64,000 bases of DNA from Armatimonadota bacterium (GCA_031459765.1 JAVKHY010000001.1:1-64000); one strand, 5' to 3'. Shown: positions 24,029 to 35,585, counted from the stretch's first letter. Notes: generated from the sequence alone by a model not told the origin. A program made the numbers and translations.

Positions 24029-26980
24029 TTACGGAGAAACAGGCTCCTGAGGCGGGAGGGTGAGGTGCTTGGCCGCCCACGCCGCGGCTTGCGTGCGAGT
24101 CTGGATGCCGAGTTTCCCCAGGATGTGGCTCACGTGGACTTCGACGGTGCGTTCCGAGATGTACAGACGCGCGGCGATGGACGCGTTGCTCAACCCCTCG
24201 GCCAGGAGAGTCAGGACTTCGCGCTCGCGCTCGGTGAGAGTTGTCCCAGACGGCTTGCGGCCGCTGATCCGCTGCACCGCCTGCCGCGCCAGGATGGCGT
24301 CCGGTCCTGCTCCCAACGCCTCGAACCCGGCCGCCGCGGCGAGGAGGAGCGACCGGGCCTCACGGCGATCCCCCCGATCTCCGCGTCGAAGGAGACAGAG
24401 CCCCAGATCCAGGCGGAGCAGCGCTGCCTCATAGGGCTGGCGCGCGCCCTCAGGTGTACTCAGCGCCGCGCGATAGACCGCTGCGGCGCTGCTCAGGTCG
24501 CCGCCAGCCGCGGCGATGCGGCCACGCACGAGCTGGATCCTTGGGAACAGAAAGGCGGCGGGGCGCTGGGCGAGCACCAGTTCCAGCTCAGCCGCAGCCT
24601 CGTCGCTCCGTCCTGACGCAACCCAGGCCTCAGCCAGCAGGAGATGGGACTTCGCCAGCTCCCAGGCAGGAACACCGCCACGCTCAAGAGCCGCGGCGAG
24701 GATCACCCTCGCCCGGTCCGGCTCGCCATCCCTGAGGGCCATACGCGCACGCACGCCATCGATGAGGGTAAGCGACCAGGAGTCTGATCCGGCCTCGGCA
24801 GATCGCTGGGCGTCGTCGAGCAGCGCGGCGGCGTCCTCAGCGTGTCCCCGGAGAAAACGTACCAGTGCGAGCGATGCCGCATCCGCCGCGTAGGGCCACA
24901 CCTGATTGTGGCGTTCGGCGAGAATGCCCGTCGTCTTTCGGAGCAGGCTTTCCGCCTCATCCCACCGTCCCTCGTAGATGGCAAGTTCGGCCAGCGAGCC
25001 AATCGGGAGGAGCAGCGTCGGCAAGGCTCCGACCTTCTCCACCAGTGCCGCACCTCGTTCCAGTGCGGCGCGCGCCTCATCGAACCTCCCCTCATCCATG
25101 GCGAAGTTACCCACGTCGTTGAGCGCTTTCAACTCGGCCTCGAGGTCGCCCGCTTCCACGGCAAGATCGCGAGCACGCTTCAGGTATTCGCCGACGCCGT
25201 CCATGCGGCCAGCGGCCTGGAGGTTCAGAGCCAGACTCTTGCAGGCTCGGCTCTGGGCGCCTTTGTCTCCCGCGCGGACGGCCGCGGCGAGGGCCGCCTC
25301 CGCTTCTGCGATCCCCCGGTCGAACTGCCCGGTGAGGAAGGCGACTTTCGAGGCCTGCTCGCGGATCATCGCCTCCTCGGCAGGATAGTCGACTCCCGTG
25401 AGGACAGCGAGTGCCTTCTCCCATGACGGCAGTCCCGACCCCAGCTCCAGCTCGTTCTGCGTCCGACCGAGCTTCCGCCACGCCCTGATCATCTCCCGGG
25501 GCATCGTCGCGGATTCCGCCATGTGACCCATCCGTGTGTATGCGGTGACGGCGTTCTCAAACGTTCCGGCATGAAACAGCGCATCGCCCCATCCCTCGGC
25601 CGCGGCAATGCGGTTTTCGGTCTCACCTTCCGGCAGAGCGGCGAGGACAACCGCGTAGTAACGTGCCGCGTCTTCGTACGCGCACACGCCGTCAGCTTCC
25701 TTCGCTGCGGCCAGCGCGTAGCGGACCATCCGAGCTGTATCGCCCGCCGCCCGGAAATAGTTGGCGAGCAGCGACGACGGCGCCGCTGCCCTCTCATGAA
25801 ACTCGCCGGCACGTTGGTGCAGCCGACGTCGCTCGTCCGGCGCAAGGGCCTCGAGCATCACCTCCCGGATGAGGTGGTGACGGAATCCGTACCGGAGAGG
25901 AGTCTGGTCTGCCTTCAGCAGATGCAGCGTCAGGAGCGGCATGAAAGCCCGCGTGAATGCTTCGCCTGCAACGGATGTCACATGTTGCAGCGCATCCAGG
26001 TCGAAAGTGCGTCCCAGGACGGCCGCCGCAGCAAGGACGGCCCGAGAGGGTCCCTCGAGCTGGCCGACTTGGGCCAGAATCGTCTCTCGCACGGTAGACG
26101 GCACGGGGAGGGTGCCCAAAGCCTGGACGTCTAGCCGGAGCAGATGCGCGCCCCCACTCTCAACCACGACGCGAAGGATCTCTTCAATAAAGAAGGGGTT
26201 GCCGTCAGCGAAGGTGTGCACCCATTCCGCGAACCCGCCCGGTGAGGGGGCCAGGGGACCAAGGACGGCCTCTACCATCGTCCCCGTTTCGGCCGGGTCG
26301 AGAGGGGCGAGGGGCAACTCCTCGGCCAGCCGTTCGCGTAACAGCTCCTGACGCAGTCGTCGCATGTCTGTTGCCCGGTCCAGTTCCTCCGGGCGATAGG
26401 TGGCGAGGACGAGCCATCGATCACGCGCCAAACGCCGCGCCAGGACGTGGAGGAAACTCAGGGTCGCCGGATCAGCCCAGTGCACGTCCTCGAGCGCAAG
26501 GATGACCGGAACGTCGGTGGCCATCTGGCGCAGCGCAAGGTAAAGACTCTCAAAGAGGCGACTTCGTTCTTCGGCGGGAGTGAGGCGAGGGCTCGGCTGC
26601 GGGGCCGGGATGACGTGGGCGAGCTCCGGGACCAGTTTCATGATCTCGGAGATATGAGGACCGAGTATCCTGGCGGTCTCTTCCAGACCTCGGACGCGGA
26701 CGATACCGCGGAGGGCTTCCCTCAAGGGTGCGTACGGGAGGGGGGCGTCGAAGACGGAGCACTTGCCCTCGAGAACGGAGACCTCGCGTTCCCGCGCGCG
26801 GATGGCCAGTTCGCCAACGAGGCGAGTCTTGCCGATGCCGGCCTCTCCGGCAAGAAAGACGAAGGCGCCATGGCTGCGGCGGGCTTCTTCCAGACGTTCC
26901 TGCAGCCAGAGAAGCTCCGCTTCACGCCCGACGAATCGCGGACACGGAATCCGTAAGTGCCCGATGGCCTGGATGCCCAT
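24029..26980 (-). CDS. Large ATP-binding LuxR-family transcriptional regulator
   Basis: A protein of 983 residues. An N-terminal AAA-like ATPase starts [19 protein letters not shown] with Walker [12 protein letters not shown] near residue 47 and Walker [20 protein letters not shown] near residue 160. The middle (about 430-880) is TPR-like helical repeats. The C-terminus is a LuxR helix-turn-helix: [20 protein letters not shown] then [20 protein letters not shown]. It should be a ligand- and ATP-gated activator. A 40-bp dyad lies over its promoter. Its target is unclear; the secreted cupin or exporter genes nearby are candidates. Confidence 0.92.
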   Translation of the reverse strand: MGIQAIGHLRIPCPRFVGREAELLWLQERLEEARRSHGAFVFLAGEAGIGKTRLVGELAIRAREREVSVLEGKCSVFDAPLPYAPLREALRGIVRVRGLEETARILGPHISEIMKLVPELAHVIPAPQPSPRLTPAEERSRLFESLYLALRQMATDVPVILALEDVHWADPATLSFLHVLARRLARDRWLVLATYRPEELDRATDMRRLRQELLRERLAEELPLAPLDPAETGTMVEAVLGPLAPSPGGFAEWVHTFADGNPFFIEEILRVVVESGGAHLLRLDVQALGTLPVPSTVRETILAQVGQLEGPSRAVLAAAAVLGRTFDLDALQHVTSVAGEAFTRAFMPLLTLHLLKADQTPLRYGFRHHLIREVMLEALAPDERRRLHQRAGEFHERAAAPSSLLANYFRAAGDTARMVRYALAAAKEADGVCAYEDAARYYAVVLAALPEGETENRIAAAEGWGDALFHAGTFENAVTAYTRMGHMAESATMPREMIRAWRKLGRTQNELELGSGLPSWEKALAVLTGVDYPAEEAMIREQASKVAFLTGQFDRGIAEAEAALAAAVRAGDKGAQSRACKSLALNLQAAGRMDGVGEYLKRARDLAVEAGDLEAELKALNDVGNFAMDEGRFDEARAALERGAALVEKVGALPTLLLPIGSLAELAIYEGRWDEAESLLRKTTGILAERHNQVWPYAADAASLALVRFLRGHAEDAAALLDDAQRSAEAGSDSWSLTLIDGVRARMALRDGEPDRARVILAAALERGGVPAWELAKSHLLLAEAWVASGRSDEAAAELELVLAQRPAAFLFPRIQLVRGRIAAAGGDLSSAAAVYRAALSTPEGARQPYEAALLRLDLGLCLLRRGDRGDRREARSLLLAAAAGFEALGAGPDAILARQAVQRISGRKPSGTTLTEREREVLTLLAEGLSNASIAARLYISERTVEVHVSHILGKLGIQTRTQAAAWAAKHLTLPPQEPVSP

Positions 26981-27030
26981 CTCCGCCTACCCTTTCCAGG
27001 GGTGGTTCGTGCCCAGATTGTACACCTTGG

Positions 27031-27070
27031 AGCCACGATACCCCCTGGGTCGGGAGGGGGCATCGTGGCT
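27031..27070. promoter_or_regulatory. Large inverted repeat upstream of the LuxR-type regulator
   Basis: AGCCACGAT (27031-27039) with ATCGTGGCT (27062-27070) and inner CCCCCT with AGGGGG form a near-perfect 40-bp dyad. On the minus strand it ends 6 nt before GGTGTACAATC, a good -10 (TACAAT, 27022-27017), so the -35 region lies inside it. It could be an operator or a terminator of the upstream cupin gene; no T-run follows, which favours an operator. Confidence 0.5.
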
Positions 27071-27150
27071 GGCACGTATCTTATCCGCGGCGTGACCGGC
27101 GGGGACCTTGTGGCATCCACTCGATCTTGGCCGGGTCATACTCGACACTC

Positions 27151-27684
27151 CTACCGGCTTCCGCTTCCCCGCGGGTCGTCCGCCGGGTTGACATAAGTGA
27201 TTCCCCAGGGCCCGACGCTATGGAGCTGGATGATGGTCTCCGCCGTCGTCCAGGCGTAGTGCCGCATCCCCACCGGCATCACGAAGAAGCTCCCGGGGCC
27301 GAGGGCTGTGCCCTTGGACTTGTCCAGCGTCTCGCCCATGGCGATGAAGAAGCGCCCCGACAGCACCGTGACATGCTCCAGCGCCGGATGGTAGTGGGGC
27401 GCGATCACGTAACCGGCCGGGAACTTGAGGCGCATAGTGATGGGGACCGCCTGCGCCGGGTTGCCTTCGAGAACAACGATCTGGGCGCCAGGGGGCAGCG
27501 AGGGCGGAGCTGCCTGCCACTTCAACTGTGCGGGCGTGAAGGCCGACATGGCCTCTTGGGCCGTGGCGACCGCCGAGATCACGACACTCGTTCCCGATGA
27601 TCCTCCCGGTCCCGGATCAGGCATCGCCATCACCGGGAGCGCCATTGCCAGAACCATGGCCAGGATGGTCAGTTTTCGAAACAT
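27151..27684 (-). CDS. Secreted cupin-domain protein
   Basis: A protein of 177 residues with an N-terminal signal peptide (MFRKLTILAMVLAMALPVMA). The cupin barrel shows PHYHPALEHVTVLSGRFF near residue 100 and MPVGMRHYAW near residue 145, giving the His, His, Glu, His metal set. It may be an exported metal-dependent enzyme or sensor. ATG 27684 follows GGGAG; a longer in-frame start at 27774 would hide the signal peptide. The 281 nt upstream hold no clear gene. Confidence 0.82.
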   Translation of the reverse strand: MFRKLTILAMVLAMALPVMAMPDPGPGGSSGTSVVISAVATAQEAMSAFTPAQLKWQAAPPSLPPGAQIVVLEGNPAQAVPITMRLKFPAGYVIAPHYHPALEHVTVLSGRFFIAMGETLDKSKGTALGPGSFFVMPVGMRHYAWTTAETIIQLHSVGPWGITYVNPADDPRGSGSR

Positions 27685-27965
27685 CTCTTCTCCCGTCCCT
27701 TTGCCGAGCGAGATTGGCGCACCCGGCGCCTGCCCGGTGAAGGCGATCTTAGCCCCCGGCGTGTGGACGGTCATCGGTGGAACCCCGTATCTTCCACAAG
27801 CGATGTACCTAAGAATGAGCCGAACCGACCAGATGGGCGGACGAACGACTAATTCCCTGGGGCGATGACGAGAAAGAAGGTCGCGCTGAGAATGGCGAGG
27901 ACCGTCTCACCTATTCGTCAAAGAAGGGACTGCTGACGCAGCCGCATGAAGCGCGCCGCGTCCCC

Positions 27966-28919
27966 TTACGCCCGCACCTCCTGCCGCTGGAAGAGCACGT
28001 AGCCGCCGGCGAACAGGACCAGCGTGGCGGCGAGCAAGCCCGTGAATTGCGGCCAGGCCAGCAGCAGGCTCTGCCCCAGCGGCAGCGGCGTGCCCAGCAC
28101 CGCCCCTTCCAGCTGGGCGAGGAAGACCGGGCCCAGCGAGCGGACTTCGGGGTTCAGCAGGACCAGGAGGACCTCCGCGTACAGCGTGTTCGGCGACAGC
28201 CGGGACAGGCCCAGGCGCAGGCGCGTGTGCGCCAGTTCGGCGAAGGGGGTGCCGCCCTCGACGGGCCGCACCACCCCCGCCACCAGGCCGACGATGATGT
28301 CCCAGAAGACGGCGACGAACAGCCAGACGGCGATGGAGGCGAGCGCGGAGGTGGCGGGCTGGCGGAAGATCACGGAGAACATCATCGCCAGCGCCAGCCA
28401 GATCCCGGCGTAGCCCAGCGTGGCCAGCAGGAACAGCAGTCCCCGGGCCACCTCCTCGCCGCTGGGGACCACGCCCAGGCGCAGCAGGCCCAGTCCGGTG
28501 ACCAGCAGCCACAGCGCCAGCAGGTTCAGGGCGATGGTGCCCAGCGCCGCGAGGAACTTCCCCAGTAACACCGCGTCCCGGTAGATGGGCTGGGAGAGGA
28601 TCCGGCTCAGCGTCCGCCGGTTGTGCTCGCCGTTGATGGCGTCGAAGCCCAGCGCGATCGCCACCAGCGGGATGAGGAAACTCAGGAAGGCGATGAACGA
28701 CGGCAGCGGCTCCCGCGCCGTCGTGAAGAGTTTGAGATAGAGGAACGGATCCTCCGCCACGGTGGCGCGCAGCTCCTGCGCCGCCGCATAGGCCGAGCCC
28801 AGCGCGGTGAGGAAGATCAGCCCCTCCAGCAGCTGCATGCGGATGCTGCTGAGGTGATCGGCCAGTTCTTTGAGCGTCACCGCCCACAGGCCCGTCCAGG
28901 GCGAGCCCTCACGCGTCAT
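27966..28919 (-). CDS. ABC-2 type exporter permease
   Basis: A protein of 317 residues with six to seven TM segments, opening with [20 protein letters not shown] and containing [20 protein letters not shown] near residue 95, which are typical of NatB/NosY-like ABC-2 permeases. It overlaps the ATPase stop by 11 nt. With the ATPase and the NEW3-domain protein it forms a three-gene exporter operon. Cargo unknown. Confidence 0.9.
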   Translation of the reverse strand: MTREGSPWTGLWAVTLKELADHLSSIRMQLLEGLIFLTALGSAYAAAQELRATVAEDPFLYLKLFTTAREPLPSFIAFLSFLIPLVAIALGFDAINGEHNRRTLSRILSQPIYRDAVLLGKFLAALGTIALNLLALWLLVTGLGLLRLGVVPSGEEVARGLLFLLATLGYAGIWLALAMMFSVIFRQPATSALASIAVWLFVAVFWDIIVGLVAGVVRPVEGGTPFAELAHTRLRLGLSRLSPNTLYAEVLLVLLNPEVRSLGPVFLAQLEGAVLGTPLPLGQSLLLAWPQFTGLLAATLVLFAGGYVLFQRQEVRA

Positions 28920-29847
28920 GTCGCGCCTCCTGGAAGTACCGGGCGTAGATCTCGTCCAGGGTGGGCCGCGCCAGGGCCAGACCCAGCAGCGGCGCGCCGC
29001 GCTGCACGAGCGTTCGCGCCACCTCCGCCCGGCAGTCCACCCGCGCATCCAGGTGGTACACGCCCGGCCGGTCCATCCGGACGCCCTGCACCCCCGGCAC
29101 CGAGGCGAGCACCGGGGCCAGGGCGTCCGTGCGGGTTTCGACGATGATGCGGTAGGCCCCGCCGAGCACGCGGTCGGCCAGGGTTTCGAAGGCGCCCTCC
29201 AGCACCATGCGCCCCCGGGAGAACAGGCCCACCCGGTCGCAGACCGCCTGCACCTGGTGCAGCAGGTGCGAGGAGAGCAGGACCGTCATCCCCTGCATCT
29301 TGAGGGTGCGGATCAACGCCAGGAACTCCATGGCGGCTTCGGGGTCGAGGCCGGCGGTGGGCTCGTCCAGGATGGTGATCTCCGGACGCTTGATCAGCAC
29401 ATCGGCCAGTCCCAGCCGCTGGCGCATCCCGCGGGAGAAGGCCCCGACGCGGCGGTCCGCCACCTCGGTCAGCCCGGCCTGGGCCAGGGCCTCCTCGATG
29501 CGCCGCTCCGCTTCCCGGCGGGGGAAGCCGTTGAGCCGCGCCGTGTAGGCGAGGTTCTCCCGCGCCGTGAGGTCGTCGTAGAACCCCACGGAGTCGGGCA
29601 GATAGCCGACGCGCCGCTTTACCGCCAGCGGGTGCCGCGACGGATCCTCGCCCAGCACCCGGACGGTACCCTCGTCGGGATCGGTGAGGCCGAGCAGCAT
29701 CAGGATCGTTGTGGTCTTCCCGGAGCCGTTGGGCCCGAGCATTCCGAAGACTTCGCCCCGCCGGAGCACCAGCGTCAGGCGATCGACCGCGACCACCGAT
29801 CCGTAGCGCTTGGTCAGACCCTCCGCCTCGATGACCGGTTCGCTCAT
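28909..29847 (-). CDS. ABC transporter ATP-binding protein (ABC-2 exporter)
   Basis: A protein of 312 residues. Walker [11 protein letters not shown] near residue 40, signature [12 protein letters not shown] near residue 140, Walker [16 protein letters not shown] and switch His in [12 protein letters not shown]-terminal extension of about 90 residues is common in NatA/CcmA-like exporters. Start overlaps the NEW3 gene stop as ATGA. Confidence 0.93.
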   Translation of the reverse strand: MSEPVIEAEGLTKRYGSVVAVDRLTLVLRRGEVFGMLGPNGSGKTTTILMLLGLTDPDEGTVRVLGEDPSRHPLAVKRRVGYLPDSVGFYDDLTARENLAYTARLNGFPRREAERRIEEALAQAGLTEVADRRVGAFSRGMRQRLGLADVLIKRPEITILDEPTAGLDPEAAMEFLALIRTLKMQGMTVLLSSHLLHQVQAVCDRVGLFSRGRMVLEGAFETLADRVLGGAYRIIVETRTDALAPVLASVPGVQGVRMDRPGVYHLDARVDCRAEVARTLVQRGAPLLGLALARPTLDEIYARYFQEARHDA

Positions 29848-30998
29848 CGCCGCCCGTACCGGTTCACGGCAAAGGTCACGACCCCCAGCCCCGCCGCCAC
29901 CACCAGCACGCCGACCAGCCCCCACAGGGTGGAGGTCGTCACCGTGATCCGGAAGTCCGCGGAGCTCGAGACGTCTCCGGAGGAAGCCGTCATCGTCACC
30001 ATGTAGTCGCCGGTCAGCGCCTTGGGCGAGGGCCGGATCGTCGCCGTGAACTCGGCCTCGCCGTTGGGGGCGATCTCGTCGACGCGCTCCGGCGAGAAGG
30101 TCACCTCCCAGCCCGACGGCGGGAAGGACGAGAGCGTCACATTGCGCGCCGGCGCGCTGCCGTTGTTCTTCACGATCACCTTGAGCGGGCTGTCCCGCCC
30201 GGCGTTGGCCCGGCCGGAGAGCCGGCCCTCCGGCGCGGTGACGGTGAGCTCCGGCCGCCCGGTGATCTCCAGGGTGAGCTGGGTGGACGTCCGCGCATCC
30301 CCGGTGCTGGCCCGCACCGTGATGGGGTAGGTGCCCGCGGCCACCCGCGGCGGCAGGGAGACCTCGGCGTCGAGGTCCCGGCTCTCGCCGGCCTTCAGGG
30401 GCACGCTGGCCACCTGCTGGCCGAACAGCGAGAAGTTGACCTGGAACCCCCGGGGAGCCTGCGCGTCGATGTTCACCAGCGCATCCTGGTCGCTCTCGTT
30501 GCGCAGGGTCAGCCGGTAGCGGAAACTGGCGGTCGGCGCCCCCCGGAGCACGGGGAGTTCAGGCTCCAGCGACAGACGACGCGGGGTGACGGCGCCCAGC
30601 GTGAGTGTGAGCGGCAGCGCGGCCTGCCCGTCCTGCCCCTGAGCCACCAGCCGGAAGTGGTAGGTCCCCGGACGGAGACCCTTCGGAGGCTCGAGCCGCA
30701 ACGTCACCGTCGCCTCCTGGTCGGGCGCGACGTAGACGGATCGCACCGGCCGCCCGGAACCCAGGAAGGTCAGCTGCCATCCCCGGGGAGCCTCGGCCAC
30801 CCGCAACGCCACCACCTGCGGGGGCAGGCCGAAGTTCTTCACGGTCAGGACCAGCGTCTGGGTCTCGCCGGCCCGGACGGTCTGCGACGGAAACGGCGTC
30901 GAAAAGCCCAGCCCTCGAAAGCCCGCGGCGACCATCGAGGGAAACGCAGCCACGACGATCACCGCGGCCAAGACCGCCATTCGCGACAGATGCCGCAT
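29844..30998 (-). CDS. Secreted, membrane-anchored NEW3-domain protein
   Basis: A protein of 384 residues with a signal peptide ([18 protein letters not shown]), three Ig-like or NEW3 beta domains (for example [20 protein letters not shown] and [20 protein letters not shown]) and a C-terminal TM anchor ending in VNRYGRR. It is the first gene of the ABC-2 exporter operon and probably assists substrate handling outside the membrane. ATG 30998 has AGGAGG 6 nt upstream. A TACAAT box near 31119-31114 is a possible -10. Confidence 0.85.
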   Translation of the reverse strand: MRHLSRMAVLAAVIVVAAFPSMVAAGFRGLGFSTPFPSQTVRAGETQTLVLTVKNFGLPPQVVALRVAEAPRGWQLTFLGSGRPVRSVYVAPDQEATVTLRLEPPKGLRPGTYHFRLVAQGQDGQAALPLTLTLGAVTPRRLSLEPELPVLRGAPTASFRYRLTLRNESDQDALVNIDAQAPRGFQVNFSLFGQQVASVPLKAGESRDLDAEVSLPPRVAAGTYPITVRASTGDARTSTQLTLEITGRPELTVTAPEGRLSGRANAGRDSPLKVIVKNNGSAPARNVTLSSFPPSGWEVTFSPERVDEIAPNGEAEFTATIRPSPKALTGDYMVTMTASSGDVSSSADFRITVTTSTLWGLVGVLVVAAGLGVVTFAVNRYGRR

Positions 30999-31128
30999 CT
31001 TCGCCCTCCTCAAAAGGTGGAAACCCCGCCGTTATGCGCACCGGGGGAGGGGCAGCCGCCCGGTGGAGAGTGCGACGTCCCTGGGATGGACGCCTTCGTG
31101 CCTAGGGAAAATTGTAGCGAACGGAGCG

Positions 31129-32346
31129 CTACTCGTACAGCAGGTGCTCCCGGCGCAGGCGCAGGAAGCGCGCCAACCCGGGCTGCCAGGCCCGCACGAT
31201 CGCCTCCGCCGGCTCGCCGCGCTGAAGGGCCGACCGCACCTGGCCGGTCCCCCAGACCAGATCGAAGAGGGGCGGCGCGCGGCGGGACAGGCGGAACCGG
31301 AACCGGTCCCCGTGCATCCGGCGGATCTCGGCCAGGATGTAGACCGAGGTCGTGGAGGGCCGGAAGATCCTCGGGTCGGTGATGTGCAGCCGGACACCCT
31401 GGTACACTTTGCCGTTCAGCGGATAGGGAATGGCGGACGGGGTAAAGTGCACGCCCGGCAGCTGGTACCGGTTCAGCCGCTCCGCCAGGCGCGGGGCGTC
31501 GATCCACGGCGCGAGGGCGACGCGGAACCGCGATTCCGTGGCCACCCCGTTCCACACGTTGGTCCCGTCAAAGGGCCCGGTGGCCGCATAGTAGGGAGCG
31601 ATATCGGGGTCGACCAGCCCCGGGGAGGGCGCGGCCCAGGGCAGCCCCGTGTCCGCCCAGATCATCCGCCGCTCCCAGCCCCGCATCGGGACCACGGTGA
31701 GGCGCGCGTTGATGCCGAAGGCGGAGTTGTAGAGGGCGGCCAGTTCGCCGAGCGTCATGCCGTGCACGTAGGGGATGGGATACAGACCGATGAACGAGGC
31801 GTACCGCGGGTCGAGGACCGGGCCGTCCACGGTCAGTCCGCCGAGGGGGTTGGGACGGTCCAGGATGACGACCGGCTTCCCCGTTTCGGCCGCCGCGCGC
31901 ATGACCAGAGCCATCGTCGACGCATAGGTGAACGGCCGCACGCCGGCGTCCTGCAGGTCCACCACCAGCGTGTCGACGCGGGCCAGCATCTGGCGCGTAG
32001 GCTGAAACACGCCGCCGTACAGGCTGTAGACTGGCGTCCGGCCCCGGCTGACGGTGGGCACCCGCACGCCGGCGCCGTAACTGCCGTCGATCCCGTGCTC
32101 GGGGGCGAACAGCGCGCCGATCTCCACCTCGTCCCTGGCGGCCAGAGCGTCCATGGTGAGCCGGCCGTCGCCGGTGGTCCCGGCACTGTGGGTGACGAGT
32201 CCGATCCGCCGGCCGGCCAGCACGCCGCCGTCGGTCAGCACCACGTCGGCTCCTACCCGGACGGCGGGAGGCTGGGCCAGGATGGCCGGCGAGAGCCGCC
32301 CGGCCAGAATGATCAGGCCGATGCATACTGCAGCAATGAACCGCAC
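31129..32346 (-). CDS. Exo-beta-N-acetylmuramidase NamZ-like (DUF1343)
   Basis: A protein of 405 residues with a signal peptide and the DUF1343 fold. Signature segments are GADVVLTDGGVLAGRRIGLV, LFAPEHGIDGSYGAGV near residue 80, VVDLQDAGVRPFTYASTM near residue 128 and DRPNPLGGLTVDGPVLDP near residue 165. NamZ removes terminal N-acetylmuramic acid in peptidoglycan recycling. It is divergent from a D-aminopeptidase gene, which fits a cell-wall recycling pair. GTG start, 405 residues, normal for the family. Confidence 0.88.
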   Translation of the reverse strand: MRFIAAVCIGLIILAGRLSPAILAQPPAVRVGADVVLTDGGVLAGRRIGLVTHSAGTTGDGRLTMDALAARDEVEIGALFAPEHGIDGSYGAGVRVPTVSRGRTPVYSLYGGVFQPTRQMLARVDTLVVDLQDAGVRPFTYASTMALVMRAAAETGKPVVILDRPNPLGGLTVDGPVLDPRYASFIGLYPIPYVHGMTLGELAALYNSAFGINARLTVVPMRGWERRMIWADTGLPWAAPSPGLVDPDIAPYYAATGPFDGTNVWNGVATESRFRVALAPWIDAPRLAERLNRYQLPGVHFTPSAIPYPLNGKVYQGVRLHITDPRIFRPSTTSVYILAEIRRMHGDRFRFRLSRRAPPLFDLVWGTGQVRSALQRGEPAEAIVRAWQPGLARFLRLRREHLLYE

Positions 32347-32512
32347 GATGGTCTGGCCTCACTCCGAGGAAATCGAGACGGTCGCGTTCGTCCCCCCGCG
32401 CCGCAGGCTCCGGCCTCGGGATTATGCCCTCGTTCGCCCAGGCTCAGGCCTCTTCCTCGCAGGGTCGCCGTCCCGTCCGGTGAATCCCGCTTCGGAAGGA
32501 GGCGATCACACG

Positions 32513-33352
32513 GTGCGGGTGTACATCTCGGTCGATATGGAAGGGATCACCGGCGCGGCGGCGGGCAAGCACGTCCAGGCCGGGGAGAAGGACTACGACC
32601 GGTTCCGGCGGCTGATGACCCAGGAGGCCAACGCCGCTGTTGAGGGCGCCCGGGCCGCGGGCGCGACGGACGTGGTCGTCAGCGACGGCCACGGCCCCAT
32701 GACCAACATCATGATCGAGGAGCTGCACCCGGGGGCCCGGCTGATCAGCGGCAGCAACAAGCTCTTCGGGCAGCTGGAAGGGATCGACCGGGGCTTCGAC
32801 GCCGCATTTTTCGTCGGCTACCACCAGCGCGAGGGCGGCGGCGACGGCATCATGAACCACACCTACCTCGGACGGTTCGTCTACGAGATCCGCATGCACG
32901 GCGAGCCGGTGGACGAGGCCGCGGTGAACGCCGGCCTGGCCGGGGCGTTCAATGTTCCCGTCGCACTCGTCACCGGCGACGACCAGGTCTGCGCCGACGC
33001 CGAGCGACGCCTGCCGGGGGTGGTCACCGCTCCGGTGAAGGAAGCCCTCGACCGGTTCGTCGGCCTGAGCCTGACCCCGACGAAGGCCCAGGAACTCATC
33101 CGGGAACGCGCCCGCCAGGCGGTGGAAGCGGTGCGCGGCGGCCGCGTCAAACCCTACCGGGTGAAACTTCCCGTCACCTTCGAGGTGGACTTCAAGCGCA
33201 CGTCCCCGGCGCACCTGGCCACGCTGTTCCCCGGGGTCGAACGCCGCGGGCCGCGCACCATCGCCATCACCCAGGCGGATTATGTCGCGGCCTTCAAGCT
33301 GCTGTGGGGGACCCTGATCATCGCCCTCGCGGTGTCGGAAGGACTCCTCTAG
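32513..33352 (+). CDS. M55 family D-aminopeptidase DppA-like
   Basis: A protein of 279 residues, beginning VRVYISVDMEGITGAA. Zinc-site segments are SVDMEG, VSDGHGPMTN near residue 60, FFVGYHQREGG near residue 105 and GIMNHTYLG. DppA hydrolyses D-Ala-containing peptides. GTG 32513 is chosen because AGGAGG sits 10 nt upstream; the longer in-frame ORF begins inside the divergent NamZ gene. Neighbouring NamZ suggests recycling of wall peptides. Confidence 0.92.
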   Translation: MRVYISVDMEGITGAAAGKHVQAGEKDYDRFRRLMTQEANAAVEGARAAGATDVVVSDGHGPMTNIMIEELHPGARLISGSNKLFGQLEGIDRGFDAAFFVGYHQREGGGDGIMNHTYLGRFVYEIRMHGEPVDEAAVNAGLAGAFNVPVALVTGDDQVCADAERRLPGVVTAPVKEALDRFVGLSLTPTKAQELIRERARQAVEAVRGGRVKPYRVKLPVTFEVDFKRTSPAHLATLFPGVERRGPRTIAITQADYVAAFKLLWGTLIIALAVSEGLL

Positions 33353-33460
33353 CAGCGCCCCGGACGGGAGGGGGACCGGCAGGGATCGGACGGCCGACGC
33401 GAAAGTAGTAGCGAAGAAATAGGATCACTTAGGTCTGGATTCCTCGGGAGAAGGGCGGCC

Positions 33461-34233
33461 ATGCCGGGCACTCCGCGGCTGGCTCTCAACCTGGGGATCG
33501 TTGTCGTCCTCGCTCTCCAGCCTGTACCTGCCTCCGCGGTGGCGGCTTGGACCGCGCCGGTCGCCCTTCCGGTCGTCCACAAGCAGAGCGTTCCGCCCGG
33601 GGCGCGCACGGTACTCCATGTCCGGACGTCAGGGGCCGTTGAGGTTGTCATCTTCGAGGATGCCGGTGAGCCCGATCTCTTGAAGCTGTTTCAGACCGGC
33701 GGAGTCCCCCGGACGGCTAAGCTCTTTCCGAATGTCAAGGAGCTCGCCTATCCCCTGGCCAGCGAGACGGGGGCGGACTTCCACATCAGGGTCCGGTCCC
33801 TGACCCCGGGAGCCATCACCGTTCGCTATGAGCCGGGAACAATCGCTCAGGCCATGGCCCGCCTGCGCGGCGGACAGAATCTCGTCCGAAACCGCGGCGT
33901 CGTCGTGGTGGGACGCGACCCCCACCGGATGCCGCTGTACCAGCTGGTACCCGGCACCATAATCCGGCTGGAAATCCGCGGCGGGAACGGCATCGCTGCG
34001 CTCCTGAAGACCCAGGATTATGTCTCTGTCCGCACCGGTCGCGCTCCGCTCGCCGGCCGGTGTGTCCTGGGATCATGCCTGCGCTCGCCCATGGACGGTC
34101 GCGTCCTTGAGCTGCGGGTCAATGATATGACGACCGCTATCTTGCCGCCGCTTCGACCGGAGGTCTGCTCGTCCTCGCCTACGAGATCGTCGCCACCCCG
34201 GAGGTGCTCAACTCCATCACCACCTGCCAGTGA
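33461..34233 (+). CDS. Secreted hypothetical protein with a probable frameshift
   Basis: The N-terminus has a signal peptide (LALNLGIVVVLALQPVPASA). The mature part is beta-rich and not recognised (RTVLHVRTSGAVEVVIFED). Near 34126 the coding signal switches frame: the first frame becomes Ser/Pro-rich nonsense, while another frame gives YDDRYLAAASTGGLLVLAYE ending in NSITTCQ and TGA at 34231. So the gene as written needs one frameshift. It precedes the flavoprotein gene by 80 nt and may be its partner. Confidence 0.5.
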
Positions 34234-34312
34234 TCGGGCCCTGGCGGCGGCAGGGGATGATCGCGCGATCTGCGGTGATTCGGCGTTCCGCTTCGAAAGG
34301 AGGAGGCAACCG

Positions 34313-35585
34313 ATGGATCTGACCCGCAGGCAGGCGCTGAAGGTCATGGGGGGAGCGGCTCTCGCCGGGATGTCGGTCGGGTGGCTGGGCCCCTACCGGG
34401 GACTGATGCGGGGCGCTCGTCACCTCCGCCGCGCCCGGGCCGCTGCTGCCCGGTGCGAATCGACGCGTCGTCATCGTCGGAGGAGGCATCAGTGGAGCGA
34501 TGTGCGCGCGCACCCTCCGCCGGCTGGCTCCGGACATCGAGGTCGTGGTGCTGGAGCGGAACCCCACGTACGTCTCCGGACCTTCCCATGTCGACTACGT
34601 CGTCGGGCTCGAGGAACGAGCGCGGATGACGGTGGGCTTCGAGGGCCTCGTCCGGGCAGGCGTCCGCATCATCCGGTCCGCGGTCACCGCGATCCGGCCC
34701 GCGGAGAACCGCGTCGTGACCCCGCAGGGGATCGTGGACTACACCATCCTGGTCGTCGCCACAGGGATGGTCCCGGCCGACAACGAGATCGCAGGCCTGC
34801 TGGAGAACGCCGGCATGAACGCCCACGCCTGGACCTGGCCCGGAGCGCTGGCCCTGGCCCGGGCGGTCCAGAGCTTCGAGGGCGGGACGTTTGTCCTCAG
34901 CGTCCCGCCGCCCCCCTCCAAGTGTCCGCCGGGTCCCTACGAGGTCGTCAGTCTCATCGACGAGTTCTGGAAGAGAAAAGGGGTGCGGGCGGAGATCGTC
35001 GTCCTCGATGCCAACGATCGACCGCAGCCCCCGACAATGGCCGACCTGTGGCGGGGGGTGTTCTCGGAGCGGCGGATCGCCTACCGGCCGAGCTTCAAGG
35101 TGGTGGAATTTGATCCGGGCCGCAGGACGCTTGTCTCGGACAGGGGCGAGCGACAGCAGTACACGCTGGCCTCCGTCATTCCTCCGGCCAAGGCTCCGCT
35201 CTTCATCGAAGAATCAGGACTCGACTACCCATTCATCGATGCCGATCCGACCACGTTCCGGTCGCGGCGGCACCAAAACATCTATGCCGTGGGAGACGTT
35301 ACCAGGACGCCGTACCCGAAGACCGCGTACGTGGGATTCCTCGGGGGACGGAACGCCGCCTACCACATCGCGCGCACCCTCGGCGTGGATCGGGGCGAAC
35401 CTGATCCCGTCTTGAACCAGTGCTGGCCCTTTGTGTCCAGCAAGGAGGCGATGTTCGTGGAGGTGGCCTGGACGAAGGATGGGCGGCCCATCCCGGAACG
35501 GACGCGCGTGCTGGGAGCCCGCCCTGAGCACGTCAGCCATCGGAAGGCCTGGGAGTACGGCATCCTGCGCGCGGCTTACGGCTGA
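34313..35585 (+). CDS. FCSD/SQR-like FAD-dependent sulfide dehydrogenase flavoprotein, frameshifted near the N-terminus
   Basis: A Tat-type signal opens the gene (MDLTRRQALKVMGGAALAGM) behind AAAGGAGGAGG. About 34 codons in, near 34409-34414 (a GCGGGGC run), the frame must change to reach the FAD-binding RRVVIVGGGISGAM and the rest of the protein. The main frame gives the FCSD family features: VLERNPTYVSGPSHVDYVVG, PPPSKCPPGPYEVVSLIDEF with a redox Cys, and IYAVGDVTRTPYPKTAYVGF. It should oxidise sulfide or a related sulfur compound on the outside of the membrane. Its 3' end overlaps mazG by 10 nt. Confidence 0.7.
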
